From Zhouia amylolytica (GTDB taxonomy: Bacteria > Bacteroidota > Bacteroidia > Flavobacteriales > Flavobacteriaceae), in contig NZ_FPAG01000007.1 of assembly GCF_900116365.1 (NCBI RefSeq), forward strand, positions 248,001-312,000: DNA of 64,000 nt. Reading direction: 5' to 3'. The notes beneath the pieces were generated by a model. The model ran no database searches. It was not told the origin of the DNA and was given only the letters and a program-made list of their open reading frames with translations. Made by a program: the position numbers and the translations under genes. Shown piece after piece: positions 54,834 to 64,000 of the stretch (position 1 is its first letter; each line of letters starts with the position of its first letter).

Positions 54834-54840
54834 TAACTTA
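54805..54840. promoter_or_regulatory. 11-bp inverted repeat covering the fabG promoter
   Basis: TAAGTTATTTG (54805-54815) and CAAATAACTTA (54830-54840), perfect and 14 nt apart. The arms overlap the -33 and the edge of the -7 box of the fabG promoter, as an operator would. No T-run, so not a terminator. Confidence 0.45.
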
Positions 54841-54905
54841 GGACTATACGCACTAAACAGCATTGCATTATTAATCTACTGCAAGTAAATAGTTTACTAC
54901 AAACA

Positions 54906-54939
54906 AAAAAGCCATCTTCAATAAAGAAGATGGCTTTTT
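54906..54939 (-). terminator. Terminator after sucD
   Basis: A perfect 14-bp stem (54906-54919 with 54926-54939), loop AATAAA, ending in T on the minus strand. 27 bp beyond the sucD stop. Confidence 0.9.
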
Positions 54940-54966
54940 AAAGTAATATTTCTTTAGAATCACCGA

Positions 54967-55839
54967 TTACCCAAGTACCTCGGCAACTTTTTTTCCTATT
55001 TCAGCTGGTGAATTAACTACGTGAATTCCGCATTCACTCATAATTCGCTTCTTGGCTTCAGCAGTATCATCAGCACCTCCAACAATAGCACCTGCGTGTC
55101 CCATTGTACGACCTTTAGGAGCTGTTTCTCCAGCAATAAAACCAACAACTGGCTTTTTATTACCATTTTCTTTAACCCAACGTGCAGCATCTGCCTCAAG
55201 CTGACCACCTATTTCTCCAATCATTACAATACATTCTGTCTCTTCGTCATTCATTAACAATTCAACAGCTTCTTTTGTAGTAGTTCCAATAATTGGATCA
55301 CCACCAATTCCAATGGCAGTGGTAATTCCTAGTCCTTGTTTTACCACCTGATCAGCAGCTTCGTAGGTTAAAGTTCCCGACTTAGAAACAATACCAACAT
55401 TTCCTTTTTTGAAAACGAAACCTGGCATAATTCCAACCTTCGCTTCACCCGGAGTAATTACTCCAGGACAGTTAGGTCCTATAAGACGACAATCTTTATC
55501 GTTAACATAATCGTATGCCTTTACCATATCAGCAACAGGAATACCTTCTGTAATTGTAATAATTACTTTAATTCCTGCGTCGGCAGCTTCCATAATAGCG
55601 TCTGCAGCAAATGCAGGTGGAACAAAAATGATTGTAGTATCAGCTCCTACCTTTTCAACAGCTTCAGAAACTGTATTGAAAACAGGCTTGCCAAGATGTT
55701 CTTGTCCTCCCTTACCAGGAGTAACACCACCAACTACATTGGTTCCATAATCAATCATTTGTTCGGCGTGAAAAGTTCCTTCACTTCCGGTAAATCCTTG
55801 TACAATTATTTTTGAATCTTTATTTACTAAAACACTCAT
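54967..55839 (-). CDS. sucD: Succinate-CoA ligase (ADP/GDP-forming), alpha subunit
   Basis: 290 residues. CoA-binding domain [34 protein letters not shown] near the start, and the phospho-His motif [11 protein letters not shown] near 245, with [13 protein letters not shown] before it. It interconverts succinyl-CoA and succinate with nucleotide synthesis in the TCA cycle. No sucC lies alongside, so the beta subunit is elsewhere. A -7 box at 55860-55867 separates it from the lpx-efp cluster. Confidence 0.97.
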   Translation of the reverse strand: MSVLVNKDSKIIVQGFTGSEGTFHAEQMIDYGTNVVGGVTPGKGGQEHLGKPVFNTVSEAVEKVGADTTIIFVPPAFAADAIMEAADAGIKVIITITEGIPVADMVKAYDYVNDKDCRLIGPNCPGVITPGEAKVGIMPGFVFKKGNVGIVSKSGTLTYEAADQVVKQGLGITTAIGIGGDPIIGTTTKEAVELLMNDEETECIVMIGEIGGQLEADAARWVKENGNKKPVVGFIAGETAPKGRTMGHAGAIVGGADDTAEAKKRIMSECGIHVVNSPAEIGKKVAEVLG

Positions 55840-55859
55840 GAGTTATTTTTTTAGCTTCA

Positions 55860-55867
55860 CAAAAGTA
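55860..55867 (-). promoter_or_regulatory. Promoter -7 box for sucD
   Basis: The minus strand reads TACTTTTG, 20 bp before the ATG. No -33 TTG seen. Confidence 0.4.
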
Positions 55868-55916
55868 GTATTTAGAATACGAACTGCGAAATGAATTTTA
55901 ATATTTTAATGATGAT

Positions 55917-56852
55917 TTAATCTTTACCTATTTTCTCGATGATAAAAGGAATTTTACGAATAGATGCTAACTCTTTATACTTCTTACGGGCTTCCTCTGC
56001 TGGATATCCGAAATATGTAGTATTACCAGGCAAAGATTTACTGATACCCGATTGAGCCAAAATAACAGCTTTCTCTCCTATGGTAATCCCACTGGTCATT
56101 CCTACCTGACCCCAGATCGTTACTTCATTTTCTATAACCACACATCCTGCGATTCCTGTTTGAGAAGCTATAAGACACTTCTCACCAATTACAGTATCGT
56201 GCCCAACATGAACCTGGTTATCAATTTTAGTGCCTTTTTTGATGGTTGTATCACCCGTTACCCCTCTGTCTATGGTGCAAAGAGCTCCAAGATCAACATG
56301 ATCTTCTATAACAACACGACCTCCGGAAAGCAATTTATCAAAACCCGTAGGCCTGTTCTTGTAATAAAATGCATCAGCCCCTAATACAGATCCTGCATGG
56401 ATGGTTACATTATTACCAATAATCGTGTTATCATAAATACAAACATTCGCATGGATTAGGCAATTCTCCCCTATTTCAACATTGTTACCTATGAAAGCAC
56501 CAGGCTGAACAACCGTTCCTTTTCCTATCCTGGCTGTGGCTGCTATATTTTCATGAGCCCCTTCAAAAGGCTTAAAATAAGCTGTTAACTTGTTAAAATC
56601 ACGAAAAGGATCATCTGATATCAACAAAGCTTTTCCTTCCGGACAATCCACCTCCTTATTAATTAAAACAACGGTTGCTGCTGAGTTCAAAGCCTTTTCA
56701 TAGTATTTAGGATGATCGACGAAAACAATATCACCGGGTGCCACCACATGAATCTCGTTCATTCCGAGAACAGGAAAATCATCAGCTCCTATATACTTCA
56801 CACCAATTATGGTAGCTATTTGCTTTAGCGTATGCTTTTGAGGAAACTTCAT
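55917..56852 (-). CDS. LpxD-like acyltransferase paralogue
   Basis: 311 residues with the LpxD layout: an N-terminal uridine-binding-like domain (1-100), then left-handed beta-helix hexapeptide repeats. It keeps the catalytic-type region IDNQVHVGHDTVIG with its His. The place where true LpxD has a second conserved His (IVGHIVIG in the neighbour at 59649) reads GMTSGITIGEK, without His. The DxGA pattern ALCTIDRGVTGDTTI is present. It could acylate another sugar nucleotide, or accept a different ACP. Follows efp by 12 bp. Confidence 0.85.
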   Translation of the reverse strand: MKFPQKHTLKQIATIIGVKYIGADDFPVLGMNEIHVVAPGDIVFVDHPKYYEKALNSAATVVLINKEVDCPEGKALLISDDPFRDFNKLTAYFKPFEGAHENIAATARIGKGTVVQPGAFIGNNVEIGENCLIHANVCIYDNTIIGNNVTIHAGSVLGADAFYYKNRPTGFDKLLSGGRVVIEDHVDLGALCTIDRGVTGDTTIKKGTKIDNQVHVGHDTVIGEKCLIASQTGIAGCVVIENEVTIWGQVGMTSGITIGEKAVILAQSGISKSLPGNTTYFGYPAEEARKKYKELASIRKIPFIIEKIGKD

Positions 56853-56864
56853 ATAAACAACATG

Positions 56865-57431
56865 CTATTCCTTAACGCGCTCTACGTAAGTACCTTTATC
56901 AGTCTCTATTTTAATCTTGTCTCCTTCATTGATAAACAAAGGCACGTTAACTGTTGCGCCAGTCTCAACCGTTGCAGGTTTTGTTGCATTGGTTGCCGTA
57001 TTCCCTTTAACTCCAGGTTCCGTATGTGTAATTTCCAAAACCACATGAGTTGGCATCTCAACAGATAAAGGCATCCCATCTTCTGAATTTAAAAGAATCG
57101 AAACCACTTCACCTTCTTTTAAAAGATCTGGTGCATCTAGCGCACTTTTTTGAAGTGTGATTTGATTGAAATCTTCAGTATTCATAAAATGAAATGAATC
57201 GCCCTCGGGATACAAATACTGAAAACTATGGGTCTCTACCCTAACATCATCAATTTTATGACCAGCAGAAAAAGTATTATCGATTACCTTTCCGGTAGTT
57301 ACACTTTTAAGTTTTGTTCTTACGAATGCCGGTCCCTTACCCGGTTTAACGTGTAAAAACTCAATAATCTTAAATATATCGTGATTGTAACGAATACAAA
57401 GTCCTTTTTTAATATCTGAAGTACTTGCCAT
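56865..57431 (-). CDS. efp: Elongation factor P
   Basis: 188 residues, three beta-barrel domains. The domain I loop VKPGKGPAF carries the lysine (K32) that in many bacteria is modified and reaches the peptidyl-transferase centre. It relieves ribosome stalling at polyprolines. No modification genes (epmA/epmB or ymfI) are adjacent. It lies within the lpx cluster between lpxA and the LpxD paralogue. Confidence 0.97.
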   Translation of the reverse strand: MASTSDIKKGLCIRYNHDIFKIIEFLHVKPGKGPAFVRTKLKSVTTGKVIDNTFSAGHKIDDVRVETHSFQYLYPEGDSFHFMNTEDFNQITLQKSALDAPDLLKEGEVVSILLNSEDGMPLSVEMPTHVVLEITHTEPGVKGNTATNATKPATVETGATVNVPLFINEGDKIKIETDKGTYVERVKE

Positions 57432-57457
57432 TTTTAATGTTTTTTAAAATAATTATT

Positions 57458-58246
57458 TTAACTGTTCGCGCTGAAATACCCTTTCATAATTCCACGTTGA
57501 GAATCTTTAATAAACTGAAGGATTTCATCTCGCTCCGGAGTAGCTTCCATTTCAGCCTCTATAATTTCGACCGCTTGGGTATTGTTATAATTTCTTTGAT
57601 ATAGTATTCTGTAAATATCCTGAACTTCTCTGATTTTCTCGGTAGAGAATCCACGTCTTCTCAATCCAACAGAGTTAATTCCCACATAGGAAAGTGGTTC
57701 TCTTGCCGCCTTTACATAAGGAGGCACATCTTTTCTAACCAGTGAACCACCGGTAACAAAAGCGTGATTCCCAATAGAACAAAACTGATGTACAGCAGTC
57801 ATCCCAGCCAATACAACACTATCTCCCACAGTAATGTGTCCCGCTAATGTACTATTATTAGAAAAAATACAGTTTGCACCCACAATGCAGTCATGTGCAA
57901 TATGACAATAAGCCATTATAAGACAATTATCACCTATAACAGTTTTCATTCTGTCGCTGGTTCCTTTGTTGATGGTTACACATTCCCTGATGGTAACATT
58001 ATCTCCAATTTCAGCTATTGTATCTTCTCCTTGATACTTAAGATCCTGCGGTGGAGCAGAAATTACGGCACCTGGAAAAATATTACAATTCTTTCCAATT
58101 CGTGCCCCTTCCATGATCGTTACATTACTCCCTATCCAGGTACCCTCTCCAATAACCACATTATTATGTATGGTGGTAAAAGGTTCAATTACTACGTTTT
58201 TTGCTATTTTGGCACCAGGATGTACGTATGCTAAAGGTTGATTCAT
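57458..58246 (-). CDS. lpxA: UDP-N-acetylglucosamine O-acyltransferase
   Basis: 262 residues. A left-handed beta-helix of hexapeptide repeats (YVHPGAKIAKNVVIEPF..) with the catalytic His in AYCHIAHDCIVGANC. The C-terminal helical domain has REPLSYVGINSVGLRRRGFS. It transfers an acyl chain from ACP to the 3-OH of UDP-GlcNAc, the first lipid A step. Follows lpxC-fabZ by 3 bp. Confidence 0.97.
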   Translation of the reverse strand: MNQPLAYVHPGAKIAKNVVIEPFTTIHNNVVIGEGTWIGSNVTIMEGARIGKNCNIFPGAVISAPPQDLKYQGEDTIAEIGDNVTIRECVTINKGTSDRMKTVIGDNCLIMAYCHIAHDCIVGANCIFSNNSTLAGHITVGDSVVLAGMTAVHQFCSIGNHAFVTGGSLVRKDVPPYVKAAREPLSYVGINSVGLRRRGFSTEKIREVQDIYRILYQRNYNNTQAVEIIEAEMEATPERDEILQFIKDSQRGIMKGYFSANS

Positions 58247-58249
58247 TTC

Positions 58250-59656
58250 TTAATTTTTTACTTTTACTATCTGAGCCATTAATTCGGCTTCTGTTGCTAG
58301 TTTTCCATTAGCATAGGCATAAGCTTGCATATGACAGATACCTCTTCTTATTGGCGAAATTAATTCACACTTAAAAATAAGGGTATCACCGGGAGAAACT
58401 TGTTGCTTAAACTTCACATTATCCATTTTCATGAAATATGTCAAGTAGTTTTCTGGATCTGGTACGGTGCTTAACACTAAAATACCTCCTGTTTGGGCCA
58501 TAGCCTCTACCTGAAGAACTCCCGGCATAACCGGAGCTCCTGGAAAGTGCCCAACAAAAAAAGGTTCGTTCATGGTCACATTCTTAACCCCAACTACATG
58601 ACTATCTGACAACTCCAATATTTTATCAACTAACAAAAATGGAGGTCTATGAGGGAGCTTATTCATGATCTCCGTAACATCCATCAATGGAGGTTGATTC
58701 AAATCAAATTTTGGAACTTTATTGCGTTTTTCAATCTTAATGATCTTTGACAGCTTCTTAGCAAATTGGGTATTTACAAAATGTCCTGGTTTATTAGCAA
58801 TGACCTTCCCTCGAATTCGAGTCCCTACCAATGCTAAATCTCCAATAACATCTAATAATTTATGCCTGGCCGCTTCATTAGGATAATGTAAGGTTAAATT
58901 ATCTAATATACCGTTTGGCTTCACAGCGATGCTGTCTTTATCAAATGCAACCTTTAACTTTTCCATAGTTTGAGGAGATAATTCTTTATCTACATAAACA
59001 ATGGCGTTATTAAGATCTCCACCTTTAATTAACCCTCCTTCAAGTAACATTTCTATTTCATGCAAAAAACTAAAGGTTCTGGCATTGGCGATTTCATCTT
59101 TAAAATCTGCCATTTTCTTTAACGTAGCATTCTGTGTCCCTAATACCTTCGTGCCGAAATCAACCATAGTGGTTACCTGATATTCATCAGCAGGAATAAT
59201 CGTTATTTCACTACCTGTTTCCTCATCGGAATACGATATCACATCTGTTACCACATATTCTTCGCGATCTGCTTCTTGAGTTACCAATCCGGCCTTTTCA
59301 AGGGCTTCTATAAAATACTTCGAAGAACCATCCATTATTGGCGGTTCTGAAGCATCTAACTCAATTAAAACGTTATCGATATCCAACCCCACCAAAGCGG
59401 CTAAAACGTGTTCAGAGGTCTGAATCTTTACCCCATTTTTTTCAAGGTTGGTACCTCTTTGGGTATTCACAACGTAATTAGCATCTGCTTCGATTACAGG
59501 TTGCCCTTCCAGATCTATTCGCTTAAAAGCATATCCAAAACCTTCAGAAGCAGGTTTGAATGTCATTGTAACCTCCTTACCTGTATGAAGCCCTACACCT
59601 TTTAAGGATACTTCTTTTGCAATCGTACGTTGCTTTTCTGTTATGGTATTAGTCAT
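58250..59656 (-). CDS. LpxC deacetylase - FabZ dehydratase fusion
   Basis: 468 residues from the ATG at 59656, which overlaps the lpxD stop by 8 bp; the frame extends to 59695 but the longer start would lie inside lpxD with a non-homologous leader. The LpxC half (about 1-310) has [14 protein letters not shown], the zinc His in [10 protein letters not shown], and [19 protein letters not shown] with the zinc ligands. The FabZ half has [14 protein letters not shown] and [20 protein letters not shown], the His and Glu catalytic pair. This fusion is typical of Bacteroidota, joining the committed lipid A step to acyl chain synthesis. Confidence 0.96.
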   Translation of the reverse strand: MTNTITEKQRTIAKEVSLKGVGLHTGKEVTMTFKPASEGFGYAFKRIDLEGQPVIEADANYVVNTQRGTNLEKNGVKIQTSEHVLAALVGLDIDNVLIELDASEPPIMDGSSKYFIEALEKAGLVTQEADREEYVVTDVISYSDEETGSEITIIPADEYQVTTMVDFGTKVLGTQNATLKKMADFKDEIANARTFSFLHEIEMLLEGGLIKGGDLNNAIVYVDKELSPQTMEKLKVAFDKDSIAVKPNGILDNLTLHYPNEAARHKLLDVIGDLALVGTRIRGKVIANKPGHFVNTQFAKKLSKIIKIEKRNKVPKFDLNQPPLMDVTEIMNKLPHRPPFLLVDKILELSDSHVVGVKNVTMNEPFFVGHFPGAPVMPGVLQVEAMAQTGGILVLSTVPDPENYLTYFMKMDNVKFKQQVSPGDTLIFKCELISPIRRGICHMQAYAYANGKLATEAELMAQIVKVKN

Positions 59657-60677
59657 TGAAAGTATGTTTTTTTTCAAGTTGGTCAATTCTATCAACTATT
59701 TTAGGTAAATTTCTAAAGTAAACATAAGACTTATTATAGTCTGAATATCCCATTGCAGGAGAACCCTGAAGCACTTCATCATCTTTTATATTTCTACCTA
59801 TCCCTGATTGTGCCTGTATTCTAACTCTATCGCCAATTACAATATGTCCAACAATACCTACCTGTCCTCCAATCATACAATTTCTGCCAATTTTAGTAGA
59901 ACCGGCAATCCCAGTTTGTGCAGCAATAACCGTGTTTTCTCCAATTTCCACATTATGGGCAATTTGTATTTGATTGTCGAGTTTAACCCCTTTTCTAATA
60001 ACTGTAGATCCCAGGGTTGCTCTATCGATAGTAGTTCCGGCTCCAACATCAACAAAATCTTCTAAAATAACATTCCCGGTTTGTGGCACTTTCTGAAACG
60101 CTCCATTCTCATCTGGTGCAAATCCAAAACCATCAGCCCCTATTATTGATCCGCTGTGTATCACGCAATTATTACCAATAACAGATTCTGAATATATCTT
60201 TGCCCCGGCAAAAACGATACAATTGTCACCCAGACTAACATTGTCACCTATATAAACATTAGGATATATCTTCACATTATCCCCAATACTAACATTTTCT
60301 CCAATGTAGGCGAAAGCACCAATGTATATATCTTCACCATACGAAGCTGATTCAGAAACAAAAACAGGTTGTTCAATACCTTTTTTATTCAGTTTAACCT
60401 GATTATAATACTCCAATAGCGTAGAAAAAGCCTTGTAAGCATCATCTACTCTAATTAAAGTAGTAGTTAAACTTGCATCAACCTCGAAATCCTTATTTAC
60501 AATAGTAACTGAGGCCTTTGTAGTATATATATGTGGTTTGTATTTCGGATTTGCCAAAAAAGTTAATGATCCTTCTGTACCTTCTTCTATCTTGGAAAGT
60601 TTAGAGACTTCTACATCTGGATTTCCTACAACATCCCCTTCAAGAATGTTGGCTATTTGTGCTGCTGTAAATTTCAT
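59649..60677 (-). CDS. lpxD: UDP-3-O-acylglucosamine N-acyltransferase
   Basis: 342 residues from [14 protein letters not shown] at 60677 (MM pair also possible at 60680). Upstream in-frame codons lie in the promoter box. N-terminal uridine-binding domain, then hexapeptide repeats with [14 protein letters not shown] (catalytic His) and [12 protein letters not shown] with the second His. It adds the amide-linked acyl chain in lipid A. First gene of the cluster lpxD-lpxC/fabZ-lpxA-efp-lpxD2. Confidence 0.95.
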   Translation of the reverse strand: MKFTAAQIANILEGDVVGNPDVEVSKLSKIEEGTEGSLTFLANPKYKPHIYTTKASVTIVNKDFEVDASLTTTLIRVDDAYKAFSTLLEYYNQVKLNKKGIEQPVFVSESASYGEDIYIGAFAYIGENVSIGDNVKIYPNVYIGDNVSLGDNCIVFAGAKIYSESVIGNNCVIHSGSIIGADGFGFAPDENGAFQKVPQTGNVILEDFVDVGAGTTIDRATLGSTVIRKGVKLDNQIQIAHNVEIGENTVIAAQTGIAGSTKIGRNCMIGGQVGIVGHIVIGDRVRIQAQSGIGRNIKDDEVLQGSPAMGYSDYNKSYVYFRNLPKIVDRIDQLEKKHTFND

Positions 60678-60682
60678 CATGG

Positions 60683-60690
60683 CAAAAGTA
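60683..60690 (-). promoter_or_regulatory. Promoter-like -7 box before lpxD
   Basis: The minus strand reads TACTTTTG directly before the ATG pair, so the transcript would be almost leaderless. No -33 box seen. Confidence 0.3.
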
Positions 60691-60707
60691 TAAAAAAACT
60701 CCAAAAG

Positions 60708-61931
60708 TTAGGACTTGGGGTAACAGAGATAATATTTTGTAACGGGTTTTGAAAGCGCCTTCAGGTTTAATTGGTCTGAGGCTTTCGCAACATCTATTAT
60801 TTTTCCCGACTTAGATAATATATTGATATTCTGCTTCTCAACGTTATAAGCCTGGTTTTCAATTGCACCGGTGAACACAAAATAAGCCGCCTCTTTTTCT
60901 GTAATTCCCTTTTCAGCAATATATGCATTTTTAAGCCTTAAAAATTTCTTTTCCGATATAGGTTTCTTTTTCAGCTTAATCTTTAACAAATCCCGGTCTA
61001 AAATCATTTTACACAGATTAGACAATACAAAATCATCGCAGAATTGCCATTCTTTCATTGCAGAAATAATGTCGTAATCATCCAATCTTGCAAAAGTTTG
61101 CAATACATCTGTGTTAAAATCATTAAAAGAAACTTCATTGTTAAGAAAAAACGACAATGCAGAACTAGCCTCTAATTTCACCCCGTTATTTACCAATTCC
61201 TTGGCACGCTTAAGTATCCTGATCAATATTTGTTCAGCAGCCAGACTTGTTTTGTGCAAATAGGCCTGCCAATACATAAGTCGTCTCGCTACCAAAAATT
61301 TTTCGACCGAATAAATCCCTTTTTCTTCTATAACCAACTCATCATCAACTACATTAAACATAGAAATAATACGCTCCGAATTGATATTTCCTTCAGCAAC
61401 CCCGGTGTAAAAACTATCTCGTTTTAGGTAATCTGTTCGATCCAAATCTAATTGGCCGGAAACCAATTGGTTCATGAATTTACGAGAATATTGCCCTTTA
61501 AAAATTTGAATTGCTAATGAAAGTGCTCCATCAAATTCTTCATTCAGTGCCTCCATAAACAATAACGAAATTCTTTCATGACTAACCCCATTAACAATGC
61601 TATGTTCCATAGCATGTGAAAAAGGTCCATGCCCTACATCGTGAAGTAAAATTGCCATCAACAATCCGATTTCCTCTTCTTCCGAAATAGCTACTTGTTT
61701 AAACCTTAATGTCTCAACGGCCTTCTTCATAAGGTGCATGCAACCTAAAGCATGATGAAATCTCGTATGATGCGCTCCCGGATAAACAAGATAAGACATC
61801 CCCATTTGAGAAATTCTTCTTAGTCGTTGAAAATTTTTGTGTTCTATTAAATCGTAAATTTGTGTATTGGGAATGGTAATAAAACCATATATTGGATCGT
61901 TAAAGATTTTCAGCTTATTAGTTGTCTTCAA
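60708..61931 (-). CDS. HD-domain phosphohydrolase
   Basis: 407 residues if begun at the TTG at 61931 (KTTNKLKIFNDPIYGFITIP). The frame has no ATG at its 5' end, and the earlier TTG at 61958 overlaps a -7 box. The HD site is in HHTRFHHALGC, LLHDVGHGPFSHAMEH and DLDRTDYLKRDSFYTG, as in dGTPase/SAMHD1-like proteins. Substrate may be a nucleotide triphosphate. Divergent from porX with 39 bp between starts. Confidence 0.88.
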   Translation of the reverse strand: MKTTNKLKIFNDPIYGFITIPNTQIYDLIEHKNFQRLRRISQMGMSYLVYPGAHHTRFHHALGCMHLMKKAVETLRFKQVAISEEEEIGLLMAILLHDVGHGPFSHAMEHSIVNGVSHERISLLFMEALNEEFDGALSLAIQIFKGQYSRKFMNQLVSGQLDLDRTDYLKRDSFYTGVAEGNINSERIISMFNVVDDELVIEEKGIYSVEKFLVARRLMYWQAYLHKTSLAAEQILIRILKRAKELVNNGVKLEASSALSFFLNNEVSFNDFNTDVLQTFARLDDYDIISAMKEWQFCDDFVLSNLCKMILDRDLLKIKLKKKPISEKKFLRLKNAYIAEKGITEKEAAYFVFTGAIENQAYNVEKQNINILSKSGKIIDVAKASDQLNLKALSKPVTKYYLCYPKS

Positions 61932-61955
61932 TGTGAAATAGAAATTTATAAAAAG

Positions 61956-61963
61956 CAAATATA
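61956..61963 (-). promoter_or_regulatory. Promoter -7 box for the HD gene
   Basis: The minus strand reads TATATTTG, a perfect match, 24 bp before the TTG at 61931. It helps decide that start. Confidence 0.5.
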
Positions 61964-61970
61964 CGTAAGT

Positions 61971-63518
61971 ATGAGCGACATAAAAATATTATGGGTAGAT
62001 GATGAGATTGAGTTGCTAAAACCTCATATACTTTTTCTGGAACAAAGAAATTATAAAATCGATACTCGGAAAAGTGGTTCTGAGGCTGTTGACAGTATCG
62101 ACTCTAATGAATATGACATCGTTTTTTTAGATGAAAACATGCCTGGTTTGAGTGGCCTGGAGACCTTGTCAGAGATTAAGAGTAAAAAACCGGATCTTCC
62201 CGTGGTGATGATTACCAAAAGTGAAGAAGAAAATATTATGGAGGACGCAATAGGTGCAAAAATTGCCGATTACCTAATCAAACCGGTAAATCCAAATCAA
62301 ATCTTGCTTTCTTTAAAAAAGAATCTGGATCATTCCAGACTGGTATCCGAAAAAACAACCTCCAACTATCAACAGGAGTTTGGAAAAATTTCAATGGAAA
62401 TGTCGATGGTTAATTCGTATCAGGAATGGGCTGAATTATACCAAAAACTCATTTACTGGGAATTAGAACTGGAAGATATTGAAGATGCTGGGCTTATTGA
62501 GATACTCGAATCACAAAAAATCGAAGCCAATTCACAATTTGGAAAATTTATTGACAAGAACTACCAAAGATGGTTTGAAGATCAAGATCCTCCGGTAATG
62601 TCTCATACACTTTTCAAAGAAAAGGTAATTCCAGAATTAAAAGACAACACCCCCACACTCCTTGTAGTCATTGACAATCTGAGATACGATCAATGGAAAG
62701 CCATTGAACCACATATTGCACCTTATTACAAAAAAACAAATGAAGCTCCTTATTTCAGTATTCTTCCTACGGCTACTCAATATGCAAGAAATGCTATTTT
62801 CTCGGGCTTGATGCCTGCCGAGATGGAAAAACTTTATCCGAATTTATGGAAGAATGATACCGACGAAGGTGGTAAGAACCTGCACGAAGCAGATTTTTTA
62901 AATGAGCAAATACGAAGACTCGGAGTGTCCTTAAAATGGGAGTATCATAAAATATCTTCATTAAAGGCCGGACGTCAGTTGGCTCAAAATTTTAAATCTC
63001 AAAAAGATAATGACCTTACGGTTATCGTGTACAACTTTGTAGACATGCTGTCACATTCAAAAACAGAAATGGAAGTGGTTAAGGAACTGGCATCTAACGA
63101 TAAAGCTTACAGATCATTAACGCAGAGCTGGTTTAGAAACTCTCCATTGCTAGATATTATCCAACAATCTCAACAACTTGGGTTTAGACTTATAATTACC
63201 ACCGATCACGGAACCATTAATGTTAAAAACCCTTCAAAAGTCGTTGGTGACCGGGATACCAGCCTTAATTTAAGATATAAAACGGGAAGAAGCCTAACCT
63301 ATCAGGATAAGGATGTACTCGCCATCAAAGACCCAAAAGAAGTACATCTGCCGGCAATCAACATGAGTAGTTCTTTTATTTTTGCTAAAAATGATTTGTT
63401 TTTCGCCTATCCGAATAACTATAACCACTATGTAAGCTATTATAAGAACACCTATCAACATGGCGGGGTTTCATTGGAGGAAATGATCATTCCTATAGCT
63501 GTATTTGAACCTAAATAA
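61971..63518 (+). CDS. porX: PorX response regulator with PglZ/alkaline-phosphatase-like domain
   Basis: 515 residues from the ATG at 61971; a longer in-frame start at 61860 would overlap the divergent HD gene. The receiver domain (1-125) has D10-D11 (WVDDEIEL), phospho-acceptor D54 (VFLDENMPG) and TKSEEE/LIKP switch residues. A helical linker precedes a PglZ-type domain with VIDNLRYDQW, FSILPTATQYARN (nucleophile region), NFVDMLSH, ITTDHGTI and the C-terminal His in YQHGGVSLEEM. PorX controls type IX secretion with PorY in Porphyromonas. No PorY lies here. Confidence 0.95.
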   Translation: MSDIKILWVDDEIELLKPHILFLEQRNYKIDTRKSGSEAVDSIDSNEYDIVFLDENMPGLSGLETLSEIKSKKPDLPVVMITKSEEENIMEDAIGAKIADYLIKPVNPNQILLSLKKNLDHSRLVSEKTTSNYQQEFGKISMEMSMVNSYQEWAELYQKLIYWELELEDIEDAGLIEILESQKIEANSQFGKFIDKNYQRWFEDQDPPVMSHTLFKEKVIPELKDNTPTLLVVIDNLRYDQWKAIEPHIAPYYKKTNEAPYFSILPTATQYARNAIFSGLMPAEMEKLYPNLWKNDTDEGGKNLHEADFLNEQIRRLGVSLKWEYHKISSLKAGRQLAQNFKSQKDNDLTVIVYNFVDMLSHSKTEMEVVKELASNDKAYRSLTQSWFRNSPLLDIIQQSQQLGFRLIITTDHGTINVKNPSKVVGDRDTSLNLRYKTGRSLTYQDKDVLAIKDPKEVHLPAINMSSSFIFAKNDLFFAYPNNYNHYVSYYKNTYQHGGVSLEEMIIPIAVFEPK

Positions 63519-63861
63519 TAAAAAATCGATAAAAGTTTAAAAAGATTAAAAGTTATCGAAATATACTGTGTGTCAGTTCTGGAGCTATTTTTAGTACAGC
63601 TATTAAAAAAATTAGATGCCAAAGGCAATTTTTATTAAATGCAACTTTTGTATATCTACTCAATTGTTAACAAATTTTAGGGAACCAAAATATAGTTTAC
63701 TTCCTCTGTTATTTCATCTTTTATAGCAATAAAAGTATCATCTTAAATTAGCAATATTTTATAAAAGAGTACGATAGCCGTAATAAAACTTATTTTTTTT
63801 CTTATTATTTACTATCTTTGCGATGTATTCAAGTATAGAATATAATCTACAAACTAAAACT
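63519..63861. other. Intergenic region without a gene
   Basis: 343 bp, AT-rich. A short GCC-AAA-GGC hairpin (63618-63626) is the only small structure seen; it is too weak to call a terminator. A -7 box lies at 63813. Confidence 0.5.
63813..63820 (+). promoter_or_regulatory. Promoter -7 box for the HTH gene
   Basis: TATCTTTG matches TAnnTTTG, 41 bp before the ATG at 63862. It makes the alternative in-frame ATG at 63823 unlikely. Confidence 0.5.
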
Positions 63862-64000
63862 ATGCCTAAAACAATTGACAGAATAACTCATATTATCAAA
63901 ATATTTGGTCTAAGCGCCAGGCAATTCGACATGTCTATAGGTGCTTCAAATGGCTACACCCTTAGAATGAGCAAAAACAATGCTTCTGTAGGAAGCGATG
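63862..64000 (+). CDS. HTH transcriptional regulator, N-terminus only (partial)
   Basis: 46 codons to the right edge. MPKTIDRITHIIKIFGLSAR then QFDMSIGASNGYTLRMSKNN shows the XRE-type HTH of flavobacterial small regulators (S24/phage-repressor-like N-termini). The rest lies outside the window, so type and partner domain are unknown. ATG at 63823 is in frame but lies within the promoter. Confidence 0.7.
   Translation, partial: MPKTIDRITHIIKIFGLSARQFDMSIGASNGYTLRMSKNNASVGSD

Noticed and set aside
61860-61970. 37-codon N-terminal extension of PorX
   Set aside because: It would overlap the divergent HD gene; PorX homology starts at MSDIKILWVDDE.
1-64000. CRISPR arrays, insertion sequences, prophage, tRNA or rRNA genes
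   Set aside because: No regularly spaced repeats, no transposase or integrase, and no cloverleaf or rRNA stretch was found on either strand.

Overview
The window reads as a chromosomal segment of a Flavobacteriaceae-type member of the Bacteroidota. The evidence is the AT-rich sequence, repeated Bacteroidota-type promoter elements (a TAnnTTTG -7 box, sometimes with a TTG/TTTG -33 box), a gliding-motility/type IX secretion (T9SS) C-terminal sorting domain, a PorX homologue, the LpxC-FabZ fusion, the HisIE and HisB fusions, and a SusC/TonB-receptor-like N-terminus at the left edge. No rRNA, tRNA, insertion sequence, prophage or CRISPR array was found. The right edge enters a small HTH regulator.

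Layout. 1-5.5 kb: N-terminus of an outer-membrane receptor, an AraC regulator, a cold-shock protein divergent from recQ, and a Crp/Fnr regulator with a matching TTGAC-N4-GTCAA box beside it and a 55-residue membrane protein not far away. 5.6-8.4 kb: a two-gene molybdenum hydroxylase (IorA/IorB type). 8.7-13.4 kb: a T9SS-sorted repeat protein, formate-THF ligase, a SlyD-like FKBP and an RluE-like pseudouridine synthase. 13.4-19.9 kb: an ABC ATPase plus a permease fused to an M1 aminopeptidase domain, divergent from a LytS/LytTR two-component pair. 20-25.8 kb: a GNAT/TMEM175 pair, an OmpA lipoprotein, then a porin-BCCT transporter-Usp operon behind a long leader. 25.8-33.7 kb: secreted proteins, an MscS channel, and metabolic and conserved unknown genes. 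33.9-35.6 kb: cysE-cysM behind a duplicated promoter-like element. 35.7-39.5 kb: a metzincin lipoprotein and CorA. 39.5-46.9 kb: a complete hisGDCBHAF(IE) operon led by a His-rich leader peptide and terminator. 47-51 kb: an OmpA/HHH pair and nadA-nadB. 51-54.8 kb: a VWA membrane protein with a prohibitin, then fabG. 54.9-61.9 kb: sucD, then lpxD-lpxC/fabZ-lpxA-efp-lpxD paralogue, then an HD hydrolase divergent from porX.

How the genes work together. Three parts are clearly coherent: histidine synthesis with transcription attenuation, lipid A synthesis (acyl transfer and deacetylation steps), and osmolyte import, where an outer-membrane porin, an inner-membrane BCCT carrier and a stress protein are co-oriented. 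PorX and the T9SS-sorted protein show that the cell has the type IX export route. The least ordinary parts are the His attenuator, the Crp/Fnr box, the LpxD paralogue lacking a conserved histidine, the ABC-peptidase fusion with its signalling pair, and the VWA-prohibitin pair.
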